Assembly (NCBI GenBank): GCA_016235245.1
Contig: JACRLO010000020.1
Location: 1 to 64,000 of the forward strand
Direction: 5' to 3'
Source of the DNA: Nitrospirota bacterium
Lineage (GTDB): Bacteria; Nitrospirota; Thermodesulfovibrionia; Thermodesulfovibrionales; UBA6898
DNA length: 64,000 nucleotides
Shown here: piece after piece, positions 50,630 through 58,937 of the stretch
Layout of the letters: each line of letters starts with the position of its first letter
Position numbering within the stretch: position 1 is the first letter of the stretch
Translations under genes and position numbers: made by a program
The notes under the pieces: generated by a model
Seen by the model: only the letters and a program-made list of their open reading frames with translations
Databases searched by the model: none
Told to the model about the DNA's origin: nothing

Positions 50630-51729
50630 ATATGGATTGCCCGGAAACTGTTTTCACTGACAACACAAATTATCTCAGGGACTTCACCGCAAGATCGGCC
50701 AGACTTCGGGTGCCGCTTTCCGGAAGCCTCGATCTCACGCATCGCTGCAACCTCCGGTGCCTCCACTGTTATACCGGTGATCGTTCCGGGGATATGCCCA
50801 TCGCAGAGATGGATACCGGGAGGATATTGTCACTTCTGGACGAGATCTGTGATGCCGGCTGTCTCTATCTTCTGCTGACCGGCGGAGAACCCCTGCTGAG
50901 GGAGGATTTCCCGGAAATTTATCGTTATGCAAAGGAAAAAGGTTTTTTGATAACCGTATTTACGAACGGAACGCTGATAACAGATAAAATCGGAACGCTT
51001 TTTGAGGAGCTGCCGCCCCGCACCGTCGAAATAAGCCTGTACGGTGCTACCGCGCCGACGTATGAGAAAATTACGGGGGTAAAGGGCTCATACCGTCAAT
51101 GCCTTTCCGGCATCAGGAAACTGCTGGAGCAAAAGATAAACGTCAGACTGAAGACCATTCTTATGGCTCCTAACCGTCACGAGTTTTTTGCAATAGAAGG
51201 AATGGCAAAGGACTTTGGGGTGAAATTCCGCTTTGATGCAGCCATATTCCCCCGTTTAAACGGGGACCCGTCTCCGGTCAATCTCAGAGTTTCACCTGAG
51301 GAGGCGGTCGACAAGGAGTTTTCAGATCATGAAAGGGTAGCCCTCTGGGAAGCGTCTCTAAAAAATTATCGTCATGGATCTGCCACTGATGATCTTTACC
51401 ACTGCGGGGCCGGGGTTACCGGTTTCCATATTGACCCCTGCGGAAGTCTGCGCCCCTGTCTCATGGCGACCACCCTTTCCTATGACCTTCAGAAAGGAGG
51501 CTTTTCCCCTGGCTGGGAAGCAATAACGTCCCGCAGCAGAGAGAAAAAAGCAGACCGGGACTTCACCTGTAATACCTGTGATAAGAAACTGCTCTGCGGT
51601 TATTGTCCTGCTTTTTTTGAGCTTGAAAACAGGGATGCTCAGGTGCGTTCCGAATACCTTTGCGCCATGGGGAACACCCGCAGCAGACAATTGCAGCATA
51701 TCAATACAAAAGGAGCTCGGCATGGATAA
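50626..51729 (+). CDS. radical SAM/SPASM peptide-modifying enzyme
   Basis: This 367-residue radical SAM protein carries the cluster motif C41-x3-C45-x2-C48 (RCNLRCLHC), the glycine-rich LTGGEPLLREDFPEI, FTNGTLIT and SLYGATAPTYE for SAM binding. A C-terminal SPASM-type region has further cysteines (HCGAG, PCGSLRPC, CNTCDKKLLCGYC, YLCAMG) for auxiliary clusters. The GTG at 50626 overlaps the PqqD stop; an in-frame ATG at 50632 is also possible. With a PqqD partner and a small cysteine peptide next to it, it is a likely RiPP maturase making thioether or C-C crosslinks. The chemistry is inferred. Confidence 0.88.
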   Translation: MNMDCPETVFTDNTNYLRDFTARSARLRVPLSGSLDLTHRCNLRCLHCYTGDRSGDMPIAEMDTGRILSLLDEICDAGCLYLLLTGGEPLLREDFPEIYRYAKEKGFLITVFTNGTLITDKIGTLFEELPPRTVEISLYGATAPTYEKITGVKGSYRQCLSGIRKLLEQKINVRLKTILMAPNRHEFFAIEGMAKDFGVKFRFDAAIFPRLNGDPSPVNLRVSPEEAVDKEFSDHERVALWEASLKNYRHGSATDDLYHCGAGVTGFHIDPCGSLRPCLMATTLSYDLQKGGFSPGWEAITSRSREKKADRDFTCNTCDKKLLCGYCPAFFELENRDAQVRSEYLCAMGNTRSRQLQHINTKGARHG

Positions 51730-51892
51730 GAGCAGCAGCGAAATGAAAGACAAGCAGGCCTACGAAAAACCAAGGCTCAGGGTAATCGAGCTGGTCGCTG
51801 AAGAAGTTATGGGCATCGGATGCAAAACGGTATCCGGCCCGGGATCCGGCAGCGTTTGTGCCGCTGTAGGGTGTTTTGAAATCGGCTCCTGA
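51722..51892 (+). CDS. candidate RiPP precursor peptide (56 residues)
   Basis: This small gene is easy to miss. It starts with an ATG overlapping the radical SAM stop by eight bases and has a strong AAAGGAG ribosome-binding site six bases before. The predicted peptide has a charged leader (KQAYEKPRLRVIELVAEEVMG) and a core that begins near GCK at residue 33-35. The core is rich in Gly and Ser, with cysteines at C34, C46 and C51 and a C-terminal Ser (IGS). The EKPRLRVIEL...EEVMGIGC pattern is typical of leader-core boundaries in radical SAM-modified precursors. The product is unknown. It lies between the maturase and the HPr-kinase-like gene. Confidence 0.72.
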   Translation: MDKSSSEMKDKQAYEKPRLRVIELVAEEVMGIGCKTVSGPGSGSVCAAVGCFEIGS

Positions 51893-51917
51893 ACAGGATG
51901 AAAATTGTCCGCACCGT

Positions 51918-52844
51918 ATGGAACGTGAGCAGACGGAAAATGTTATGCAGATGGAAATCGCCGGTGTTAATTTTGCCATCAGCTGCCGGCATCCGCTCTC
52001 GGTCGACAAGCTTGCAGGGATGTACCGGCAGTTCATACAGGGGGCCATCCCTCCCGGGGGGGATATAAACGTCAGCGTCAGCATTGAGACCGGTACTATG
52101 CCAGATACCCGGCAGATGACGAAGATCTTTGATACCGGGCGGTCGTGGTCCATGTTTAAGCGCGACAATGATTATTTCCTTTCGCTCAATGTTCCCACAA
52201 CAGACGGTCAGGCAATCTGGCTCGCAGCCTTTGATATCCATTGTGCCACCATTTCAATTTACTGCAGTGACCTTTTCCTGAACAGCGAGAGTGGTCGTAC
52301 AACGCTGTCCACTCCTCTCAACTATCCACTGGATCAGCTCCTGCTCATGTATATACTGGCAGGGAGAGGCGGCGCATTGCTTCATGCCGCAGGACTCTGC
52401 ACGGACAAAAGGGGATACATCTTCCCCGGCCGCTCTGGTGCAGGCAAAAGCACCATTTCACGTCTTTTCCTCGGGAAATCCGGAGCAGAGATGTTCAGCG
52501 ACGATCGTATGATAGTCAGAAAAATAGACAACACGTTCAGGGCGTTCGGTACGCCCTGGGCAGGCGACGCCAGTATCGCCGAAAATAAGAGCGTTCTGCT
52601 CGACAGGATCTTCTTTATTCATCAGGCGAAGACCAATCTGCTGAGAGAGCTGACGCCGAAAGAAGCTATCGAACGACTCATGCCGGTGACCTCTATCCCC
52701 TGGTATGACGAGACGGCATTTCAAAACATTCTTGCGTTTTGCGAAGACCTGGTTTTGAATATACCTGCGTATGAACTGCATTTCATGCCTGACCGTTCCG
52801 TAGTCACCTTTATTGAAAATTTCGCAGCCCGAAACTCGGTCTGA
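51918..52844 (+). CDS. HPr-kinase-like protein
   Basis: This 308-residue protein resembles the HprK family C-terminal kinase domain in RiPP clusters. Its P-loop is FPGRSGAGKSTISRLFLGK near residue 190, followed by EMFSDDRMIVRK, a metal-binding Asp motif. The N-terminal half is a different fold (beta-rich, for example WSMFKRDNDYFLSLN). Kinases of this type in lasso peptide clusters (PadeK, ThcoK) phosphorylate the C-terminal Ser of the precursor. The ATG at 51918 is preferred over the TTG at 51876 that would overlap the precursor gene, though no clear ribosome-binding site fits, and later ATGs at 51945 and 51951 are possible. Confidence 0.78.
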   Translation: MEREQTENVMQMEIAGVNFAISCRHPLSVDKLAGMYRQFIQGAIPPGGDINVSVSIETGTMPDTRQMTKIFDTGRSWSMFKRDNDYFLSLNVPTTDGQAIWLAAFDIHCATISIYCSDLFLNSESGRTTLSTPLNYPLDQLLLMYILAGRGGALLHAAGLCTDKRGYIFPGRSGAGKSTISRLFLGKSGAEMFSDDRMIVRKIDNTFRAFGTPWAGDASIAENKSVLLDRIFFIHQAKTNLLRELTPKEAIERLMPVTSIPWYDETAFQNILAFCEDLVLNIPAYELHFMPDRSVVTFIENFAARNSV

Positions 52845-52903
52845 TCTCTGCCTGAGGCGAGAGAGCCGTTGACGGCAGCGCATGAATACCGTAGGATAAA
52901 ACC

Positions 52904-53371
52904 ATGCATTACAAAACAGCCGACCATTTCGGGGAACTCGCCGGAGCCTTGCTCAAAGAGGGGGTACAACTTTCATTCCAGGCAGGCGGAAGGTCCATGT
53001 CTCCCTTCATCCAGGACAAAGAAACGGTCATCATTGAACCACCTTCAAGGACATTGCGCGTCGGTGACGTAATCCTGTTTAAGACTGAACGCAATCAGCT
53101 GATATTCCATCGCATTGTGGGGAAAAAGAGGGACGGGTATCTCACGAGAGGCGACGCTGCCTCTCATCCCGACGGGATCGTGCCGCATCGCGCAGTACTC
53201 GGCAGGGCTGTCCGTGTTGTTGGCGGACTGAACTTTCATCTCTGGTTTCCTCTTGGTGCAATCGTGGCTCATGCGCTGAAGCTCAGAAGACATACGGCGC
53301 TCTTCACCATGCTCAGGATACCGGGGAACCTGCTATTGCGCAGACTTCGTTTAAGGGACAATCCTCAATAG
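52904..53371 (+). CDS. S26-type signal peptidase-like protein
   Basis: This 155-residue protein has the signal peptidase I/S26 core: GRSMSPFI with nucleophile S31, LRVGDVILFK, IFHRIVG with H69 as the likely general base (as in SipW/ER-type peptidases) and the box YLTRGDAASHPDG with the conserved Asp. The usual N-terminal membrane anchor is missing and a basic C-terminal tail (LLLRRLRLRDNPQ) follows a hydrophobic stretch. In RiPP loci such a peptidase may remove the leader peptide or release the product. It starts 59 bases after the kinase gene on the same strand. Confidence 0.8.
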   Translation: MHYKTADHFGELAGALLKEGVQLSFQAGGRSMSPFIQDKETVIIEPPSRTLRVGDVILFKTERNQLIFHRIVGKKRDGYLTRGDAASHPDGIVPHRAVLGRAVRVVGGLNFHLWFPLGAIVAHALKLRRHTALFTMLRIPGNLLLRRLRLRDNPQ

Positions 53372-53451
53372 CGATACCGACATTATCCGGACAGAGGCTG
53401 TCGTCTCCAATAGATTGACTCCTGAGCATAATCCCTGCAATAATAATAGCC

Positions 53452-54096
53452 ATGAGGCTCCAGACGATATTGACCATTGTCCTCGCCCTCATCCTGATCC
53501 CTTCAGGTTTTGCTTTTTCCCAACCCCGGGGAACTGATGAGACATGTGATACGCTCAAGGCTGCGATAAAAAACGGCGTAGAACCACGTTCTGCACTACG
53601 GGACGTTCTAAAAACAAAACCAGAAGTCTGTCCAATCATACGATGCGCCCTCGAGACAGGAATCCCGCTAAGGACAGTGCATCTTGCGGCGCGTGACGCA
53701 GCGCTGCAGGACGATATTGTCACCCGCTGCTCAAATTCTTCATGCAGCCAGACATTCAGGCTTTTTGAAACAGATCAGGTATGCCGGTCAATAAAACAGG
53801 ATGTTGAGAAAGGCCGGGACGCTGCGGTAGTGACCCTTGAAAAACTCCGTCAGGGATATCAGTCCTGCACCGTACTGAAGTGCGCGGTGGCCTCAGGAGC
53901 TGATCTTGACTCAGTGATCAGGGCTGCTCATGAAGCAAACGTTTCGGACGACATAATTTCCCGCTGCTGCATGGACGGCTGCGCAGATCCCTATCGCGTT
54001 GCCAGGCTTCTTCATGAACAAGACAATCTCATTCCCGCTGATAGAACGAAGCCAGGAGGGACAAGATCCGGGTATCTCAGCCCATCGCGATTCTGA
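53452..54096 (+). CDS. secreted cysteine-repeat protein of unknown function
   Basis: This 214-residue exported protein has a signal peptide (LTIVLALILIPSGFAFSQP). It contains two copies of a roughly 39-residue repeat: C-PIIRCALETGIPLRTVHLAA...DDIVTRCSNSSC and C-TVLKCAVASGADLDSVIRAA...DDIISRCCMDGC, each with four regularly spaced cysteines. A cysteine-bearing segment before each repeat (ETCDTL and DQVCRSI) suggests disulfide-linked helical units. I do not recognise a family. Its position between the RiPP-like set and the exopolysaccharide genes suggests an envelope role. Confidence 0.68.
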   Translation: MRLQTILTIVLALILIPSGFAFSQPRGTDETCDTLKAAIKNGVEPRSALRDVLKTKPEVCPIIRCALETGIPLRTVHLAARDAALQDDIVTRCSNSSCSQTFRLFETDQVCRSIKQDVEKGRDAAVVTLEKLRQGYQSCTVLKCAVASGADLDSVIRAAHEANVSDDIISRCCMDGCADPYRVARLLHEQDNLIPADRTKPGGTRSGYLSPSRF

Positions 54097-54208
54097 AAGC
54101 GAGCCATGTCGTATATGCTGCTTCGCATTTTCCTGAACAGGTTATGCCCTTTCGTTATTTCCCCTGCTGTATTGGTAATTTGTCAGATAATATGAGATAA
54201 TATTGGTC

Positions 54209-55732
54209 ATGTATCCATTTACCAGAATAAAAATAAGAGCAGCGTATTTATTCGTTGCAGTTCTCTTCAATACGTGCGCACTCCTGTCAGCCCAGCCTGT
54301 CAGCGCAGCTGAGACGGTCATATCGTCAGCGGAAAACACCGTTGGCGGGCAGGCGGCTCAGCTCGAAATGGGCCGATTCAGCGATATTGAGACCGCAAAG
54401 GCATTTCTGAAAAAGCTCGTTGAAAGTGGGTACACCGGCGGCATAACGGAAGAAAAAAATAGCAGCGGTCAGGGAGAGTATCAGGTCTATGTATTATTGC
54501 CGGTAGCCGCAGTCGGGGACGCCGGCTCAGAGAGTATCTCATGGTCTGTCCTGGGGGGAAAAGGCAAGAACGTACATGCCGCCCTAAGCCTCACCGGCAT
54601 CTTCACAGACAATGCCTTCAACGCAAACCAGGACAAACAGAGCGATTTTTCTATGTTTCTGACTCCGGAGCTCTGGTTGAATCTGCCGCACACTGACAAG
54701 GATGTTTCCTACGAAAGCGTTTCGCCACGTTCTGCAGGAGGACGGCTCCTTAATACGCTGACGGGCGAACGGCTCTACGGGTACCAGGCAACACTCTATT
54801 ACCGTACCGATCTGCCGCTGATCACGGCGAAGACCTCACCATACGGCAACACCGCTTCACACAGGTTTGCAGCCGGCATTGCCTTTGTAGGCAGCAGGGT
54901 GTCGCTCGGCATATCTGACCAGTTCGATAAGTCCTATCAGGAGAGGGAGGCTGGCCAGATCATCTCAACGGATGCCCGCGACCGCTATGATGCAAACCGG
55001 TTCAGCGCCGCAGCAGCCTATGATACAGGAAATCGCATTCTGCTCAGCCTCGACTATGTAAATTTTATCACCAATTACAGCAGCGACACGGCACGTGCCC
55101 TCGACCGCCGTGACTTTGGCATAACGCCGGCGCTTCGGTACCGGCTCACACCGAAGATCAACCTGTTGGCAGAATATTCATTCTATGGCATTTCCTACGA
55201 CAGCGATGACACGCTGGATAGCACAGAGCACTATCTCATGGGAGGGCTCGAATGGAAACTTACAGAAAAGTCGTTCGGCAGGATCAAGGCTGGTTACGAA
55301 CTTAAGGACTTTAAGCACGGCGACCGGTATGGGGGATATAGCTTTGAACTTCAGGCAGAGCACAGACTGACGCCAAAGACACAGCTGTCGCTCTCCGCCT
55401 ATCGTAAAACCAATGAAATGCGGGTGGCCGGAACTGCCTTTGTCGTCTCAACAGGGGAGCACCTTTCACTGACGCATATGATAACCTCAAAGATAACCGG
55501 AGCGCTCATGCTTTCCTTCGAAAACGACAAGAACAAGGGGATTTCTCCTGCTTCGATCTCGCAAACGACCGTCAACGACAGGATCTATCAGGCCGGCATA
55601 GAGGTTCAGTATGCCTTCCGCAGATGGCTGAGGGCCCGAGCCGAATACCTTTTCACCACAAAAAACTCCTCGAATCCTGCTTTGGAATACCGCTCCAATA
55701 CATTGCTCCTGGGCCTTACCGGGTCATTCTGA
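54209..55732 (+). CDS. outer-membrane beta-barrel protein of the polysaccharide locus
   Basis: This 507-residue protein has a signal peptide (FVAVLFNTCALLSAQPVSA). A short SPOR-like segment (LEMGRFSDIETAKAFLKKLVESGY, followed by YQVYVLLPVA) comes next. From about residue 110 it is a repetitive amphipathic beta pattern typical of an outer-membrane barrel, ending with the aromatic-last signal (SNTLLLGLTGSF). Barrels of this kind often precede Wza/Wzc genes in Gram-negative exopolysaccharide loci. The ATG at 54209 is preferred to the TTG six bases earlier. Confidence 0.8.
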   Translation: MYPFTRIKIRAAYLFVAVLFNTCALLSAQPVSAAETVISSAENTVGGQAAQLEMGRFSDIETAKAFLKKLVESGYTGGITEEKNSSGQGEYQVYVLLPVAAVGDAGSESISWSVLGGKGKNVHAALSLTGIFTDNAFNANQDKQSDFSMFLTPELWLNLPHTDKDVSYESVSPRSAGGRLLNTLTGERLYGYQATLYYRTDLPLITAKTSPYGNTASHRFAAGIAFVGSRVSLGISDQFDKSYQEREAGQIISTDARDRYDANRFSAAAAYDTGNRILLSLDYVNFITNYSSDTARALDRRDFGITPALRYRLTPKINLLAEYSFYGISYDSDDTLDSTEHYLMGGLEWKLTEKSFGRIKAGYELKDFKHGDRYGGYSFELQAEHRLTPKTQLSLSAYRKTNEMRVAGTAFVVSTGEHLSLTHMITSKITGALMLSFENDKNKGISPASISQTTVNDRIYQAGIEVQYAFRRWLRARAEYLFTTKNSSNPALEYRSNTLLLGLTGSF

Positions 55733-55809
55733 AGACCGCTCTGTCGCGTTTCCTCATCGGCCTGCAGCAGATGCTTTAAGCGGCTAAAATGGTCTATAAT
55801 TATAGCGTT

Positions 55810-56613
55810 ATGAAAAAAATAACCTGCATCTGCGTTATCACCCTTCTCCTCGGATTTTTCAGTGCAGCGGCATACGCTGAGCATGATTACATCATAGGTC
55901 CTGATGATGTGATCAGGGTGACAGTTTACAACCACCCTGACCTCGCGGCAACAGATCGCATAAGCGGTGAGGGGGTCATCATGCTGCCGCTGATCGGCGA
56001 TGTAAAGCTCTCCGGCCTTTCGGTCGAGCAGGCCGCTAAAAAAATCAGCCTGCTCCTGAGCGACGGCTATATCATGGACCCGAAGGTCTCGGTCTTTGTT
56101 GTGGAGTTCCGCAGCAAAAAAGTAATGATCATGGGGCAGGTCTTTCGCCCCGGCGTACTGACGCTCAGCGGCAGTACAACCTTCCTCGAACTGCTCACAC
56201 TCGCCGGAGGGCTGACCAAGGAGGCAGGCGACAAGGCTACCATAAAGCGCAAGTCTGCCGATGCAGGCAAGGAAGGGGAAGGTCTCATCACAATCGACCT
56301 CAGAAGGCTCATCGAACAGGGCGACGCCTCACTCGATGTCACGCTTATGGACAACGACAGCATTTATATCTCAAAGGCAGGCGTTTTCTACATCACCGGC
56401 GAGATAAAAAAACCTGATGCGTACCGGCATGAGGAGGGTCTCACCGTGATCAAGGCTGCGACCATGGCCGGCGGGTTCTCCGACAAGGCAGCCCCGGGAA
56501 GAATCAAGATCATCAGAAAAGTGGACAAAAAAGAGAAGGTGATCGAACGGACGGGCATGGACGAACTCGTCCTTCCCGACGACATTATTATCGTGCCGGA
56601 GAGTTTTTTCTGA
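55810..56613 (+). CDS. Wza-like polysaccharide export protein
   Basis: This 267-residue periplasmic/outer-membrane protein has a signal peptide (CICVITLLLGFFSAAAYA). A Poly_export domain follows (YIIGPDDVIRVTVYNHPDLA, then ISGEGVIMLPLIGDVKLSGL), then two SLBB domains (VMIMGQVFRPGVLTL and FYITGEIKKPDAYRH). No lipobox is visible, so unlike E. coli Wza it may not be lipidated. A TATAAT at 55795-55800 lies only nine bases before the ATG, which may give a very short leader. It overlaps the next gene by one base (TGATG), so export and kinase are coupled. Confidence 0.9.
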   Translation: MKKITCICVITLLLGFFSAAAYAEHDYIIGPDDVIRVTVYNHPDLAATDRISGEGVIMLPLIGDVKLSGLSVEQAAKKISLLLSDGYIMDPKVSVFVVEFRSKKVMIMGQVFRPGVLTLSGSTTFLELLTLAGGLTKEAGDKATIKRKSADAGKEGEGLITIDLRRLIEQGDASLDVTLMDNDSIYISKAGVFYITGEIKKPDAYRHEEGLTVIKAATMAGGFSDKAAPGRIKIIRKVDKKEKVIERTGMDELVLPDDIIIVPESFF

Positions 56614-58829
56614 TGTTCGAAGATAAAGAAATTCATCTGCGTGATTACCTGAATGTCGTATTAAAGCACCGGCATAAGGCCGTTCAATTCTTCGCCATTA
56701 TTTTTGCGCTGACGCTGCTTGTCACGTTTTCGACCACCCCTATTTATGTTGCGACCACAAAGGTCCTGATCGAAAAAAGCGAACCGGCAAATCTTTCACT
56801 CAACCCCTACGCCATGATGTATGACCCTGATTTCAGTGAAACCCAATTCCAGCTCATCAAGAGCTTCTCCGTTGCCCAGCGGGTCGTCAGGATGCTGGGG
56901 CTCGGCCAGCGTGCCAATATTGCAGCAGGCAGCGAAACCGGCACAAATATCGTTACCGGGACATTTAATTGGTTTCGCGACCTCATCTCAACGGTCCTTC
57001 ATATCGGAGGAGCAAAGCCGGTTCCCTCACCCTCTGATCCGGCGTTGGCAGTAACGCGGGAGGAAGACCCCCTCAAGCTCTACCAGCAGGCCAAAATAAT
57101 CAGCAGTGCCATTACGGTCACTCCGGTAAAAAACAGCAAGATCGTCAATATCAGTTTCGCGTCGCCTGACCCCAAGATGGCTTCGCTGATCGTCAACACC
57201 GTTGCCAAGGCTTATACCGATGAGGTACTCGACATAAAGATGGGGTCTTCCCAATACGCACTAAAGTGGCTCACCGAGAAGGCAGATGAGGAGCGGGCAC
57301 GCCTTAACAAGACCGAAAAAGAGCTCCAGGAATACATGCGCGACAAAGATATCGCGACCCTTGAAAATAAAGTAACGATGGTGCCTGAGCGCATGTCCGA
57401 AATAGCCGTCAAGCTTGCGCAGTCTGAAACAAAGCGGAAAGAGCTGGAGACTCTCTATAATGCGGTGAAGGTATACGCGGTAAACCCTGAGGGCGCTGAC
57501 GAAATTCCGGCCATTTCGGCTGATCCGGTCATGCAGTCCCTGAGGTCCCAGATCCAGAAGGCAGAGCAGACCGTTGCCGAACTTTCACAGAAATACGGTC
57601 AGCGTCATCCCGCTATGGTCAGCGCGGCCTCTGAACTGAGTGGGCTCAGGGATAAGAAACGGGAGCAGGTCAAGCGCGTGGTCGCAACGATCAGGAATGA
57701 ATACGAAATCGCACGGTCAGGAGAGGAAAACCTGCGCAGACTGGCAGGTCAGGCAAAGTCTGAAACCCTGAGTCTTGGAGAAAAATTTGTCCAGTACGGC
57801 GTGCTTAAACGGGAGGCCGAAACGAGCAGGGAACTCTTCGGAGCGATCGTCAAGCGAATCAAGGAGCAGGGGATAACACAGGACATTAAGACCGTTACGG
57901 TCTGGGTAATCGAAAAGGCCGAAGTGCCTGACAGCCCTGCCAAACCGAACAAGTTCAGGAACATCCTCCTGGGCCTTGTTATCGGTCTGATGGGCGGTGT
58001 CGGACTCGCCTTCTTTATCGAGTATCTCGACAACACGGTCAAGTCAGCAGAGGATATCGAGCAGCGCTTCGATGTCCCGGTCCTCGGGATCATAGAACTG
58101 CTCGACAAGGAGAAGTGCCCGGCCGATGATATTGTACTGCGCGAGCCCCATGCCAATATCACCGAAAACTATCGGGCGGTAAGGACAAGCATCATGCTCT
58201 CTACCGCTGATAAGCCACCGAAGCACATTCTGGTAACGAGCATTGCTCCGCAGGAAGGCAAAACGACCACCGCTGTAAACCTCGCGGCAATCCTGGCGCA
58301 GTCCGGCCATAACGTTCTGCTCATTGATGCAGACCTGCGTAAGCCGAGACTTCGCCGGATTTTCGGGATCGAGAGCGATTCCGGATTAAGCACCTATCTT
58401 GCCGGCACGTCTGACATCGAATTCTTCACCCCGAAAGGGATCGAGCATCTGCAGGTCGTACCTTCCGGTCCTGTGCCGCCGAATCCCTCCGAGCTTATCG
58501 GATCAAGGCACTTGCAGGACCTGATTACCTCATTGGAAGAAAAATTTGATTTTATCGTCTGGGACTCCCCGCCGCTCTTTGCCGTTGCCGAGAGTCTTGT
58601 TCTGAGCAAAATGCTGAGTGGAACAATCATTGTTACACGAGCAGGCAAGACCACATACAAAGAGCTCGAGCGCGGTATCAAATCCATACATGACATCGAA
58701 GCACGTATTCTGGGTATTGTCATCAACGGGCTGAATATCAAGGAAAACATGCGGTATAACTACCGTTACTACAGTTACTACGGTGCAGCGGAACATGAAC
58801 CGCCGGAAAAGCTCCCGCATGACTCCTGA
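56613..58829 (+). CDS. Wzc-like tyrosine autokinase and chain-length regulator
   Basis: This 738-residue inner-membrane protein has a Wzz domain with a first membrane segment (HRHKAVQFFAIIFALTLLV) and a long periplasmic coiled coil. A second membrane segment (ILLGLVIGLMGGVGLAFFIEY, near residue 450) and a cytoplasmic BY-kinase follow. The kinase has Walker A APQEGKTTTAVNLA, Walker A' VLLIDADLRKPR and Walker B FDFIVWDSPPLF. The C-terminal Tyr-rich tail (RYNYRYYSYYG) is the autophosphorylation cluster. It controls polymerisation and export with the upstream Wza-like protein. Confidence 0.92.
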   Translation: MFEDKEIHLRDYLNVVLKHRHKAVQFFAIIFALTLLVTFSTTPIYVATTKVLIEKSEPANLSLNPYAMMYDPDFSETQFQLIKSFSVAQRVVRMLGLGQRANIAAGSETGTNIVTGTFNWFRDLISTVLHIGGAKPVPSPSDPALAVTREEDPLKLYQQAKIISSAITVTPVKNSKIVNISFASPDPKMASLIVNTVAKAYTDEVLDIKMGSSQYALKWLTEKADEERARLNKTEKELQEYMRDKDIATLENKVTMVPERMSEIAVKLAQSETKRKELETLYNAVKVYAVNPEGADEIPAISADPVMQSLRSQIQKAEQTVAELSQKYGQRHPAMVSAASELSGLRDKKREQVKRVVATIRNEYEIARSGEENLRRLAGQAKSETLSLGEKFVQYGVLKREAETSRELFGAIVKRIKEQGITQDIKTVTVWVIEKAEVPDSPAKPNKFRNILLGLVIGLMGGVGLAFFIEYLDNTVKSAEDIEQRFDVPVLGIIELLDKEKCPADDIVLREPHANITENYRAVRTSIMLSTADKPPKHILVTSIAPQEGKTTTAVNLAAILAQSGHNVLLIDADLRKPRLRRIFGIESDSGLSTYLAGTSDIEFFTPKGIEHLQVVPSGPVPPNPSELIGSRHLQDLITSLEEKFDFIVWDSPPLFAVAESLVLSKMLSGTIIVTRAGKTTYKELERGIKSIHDIEARILGIVINGLNIKENMRYNYRYYSYYGAAEHEPPEKLPHDS

Positions 58830-58937
58830 TTCCAGACTACATGCAAAATGATGCCTGCGCGGCAGGCAGGTAACCGCGAAGGTCTGCGCCTGATATGGAG
58901 ACGATCTGACGACGAAGCCAACGCAGTTAACGTTTAG

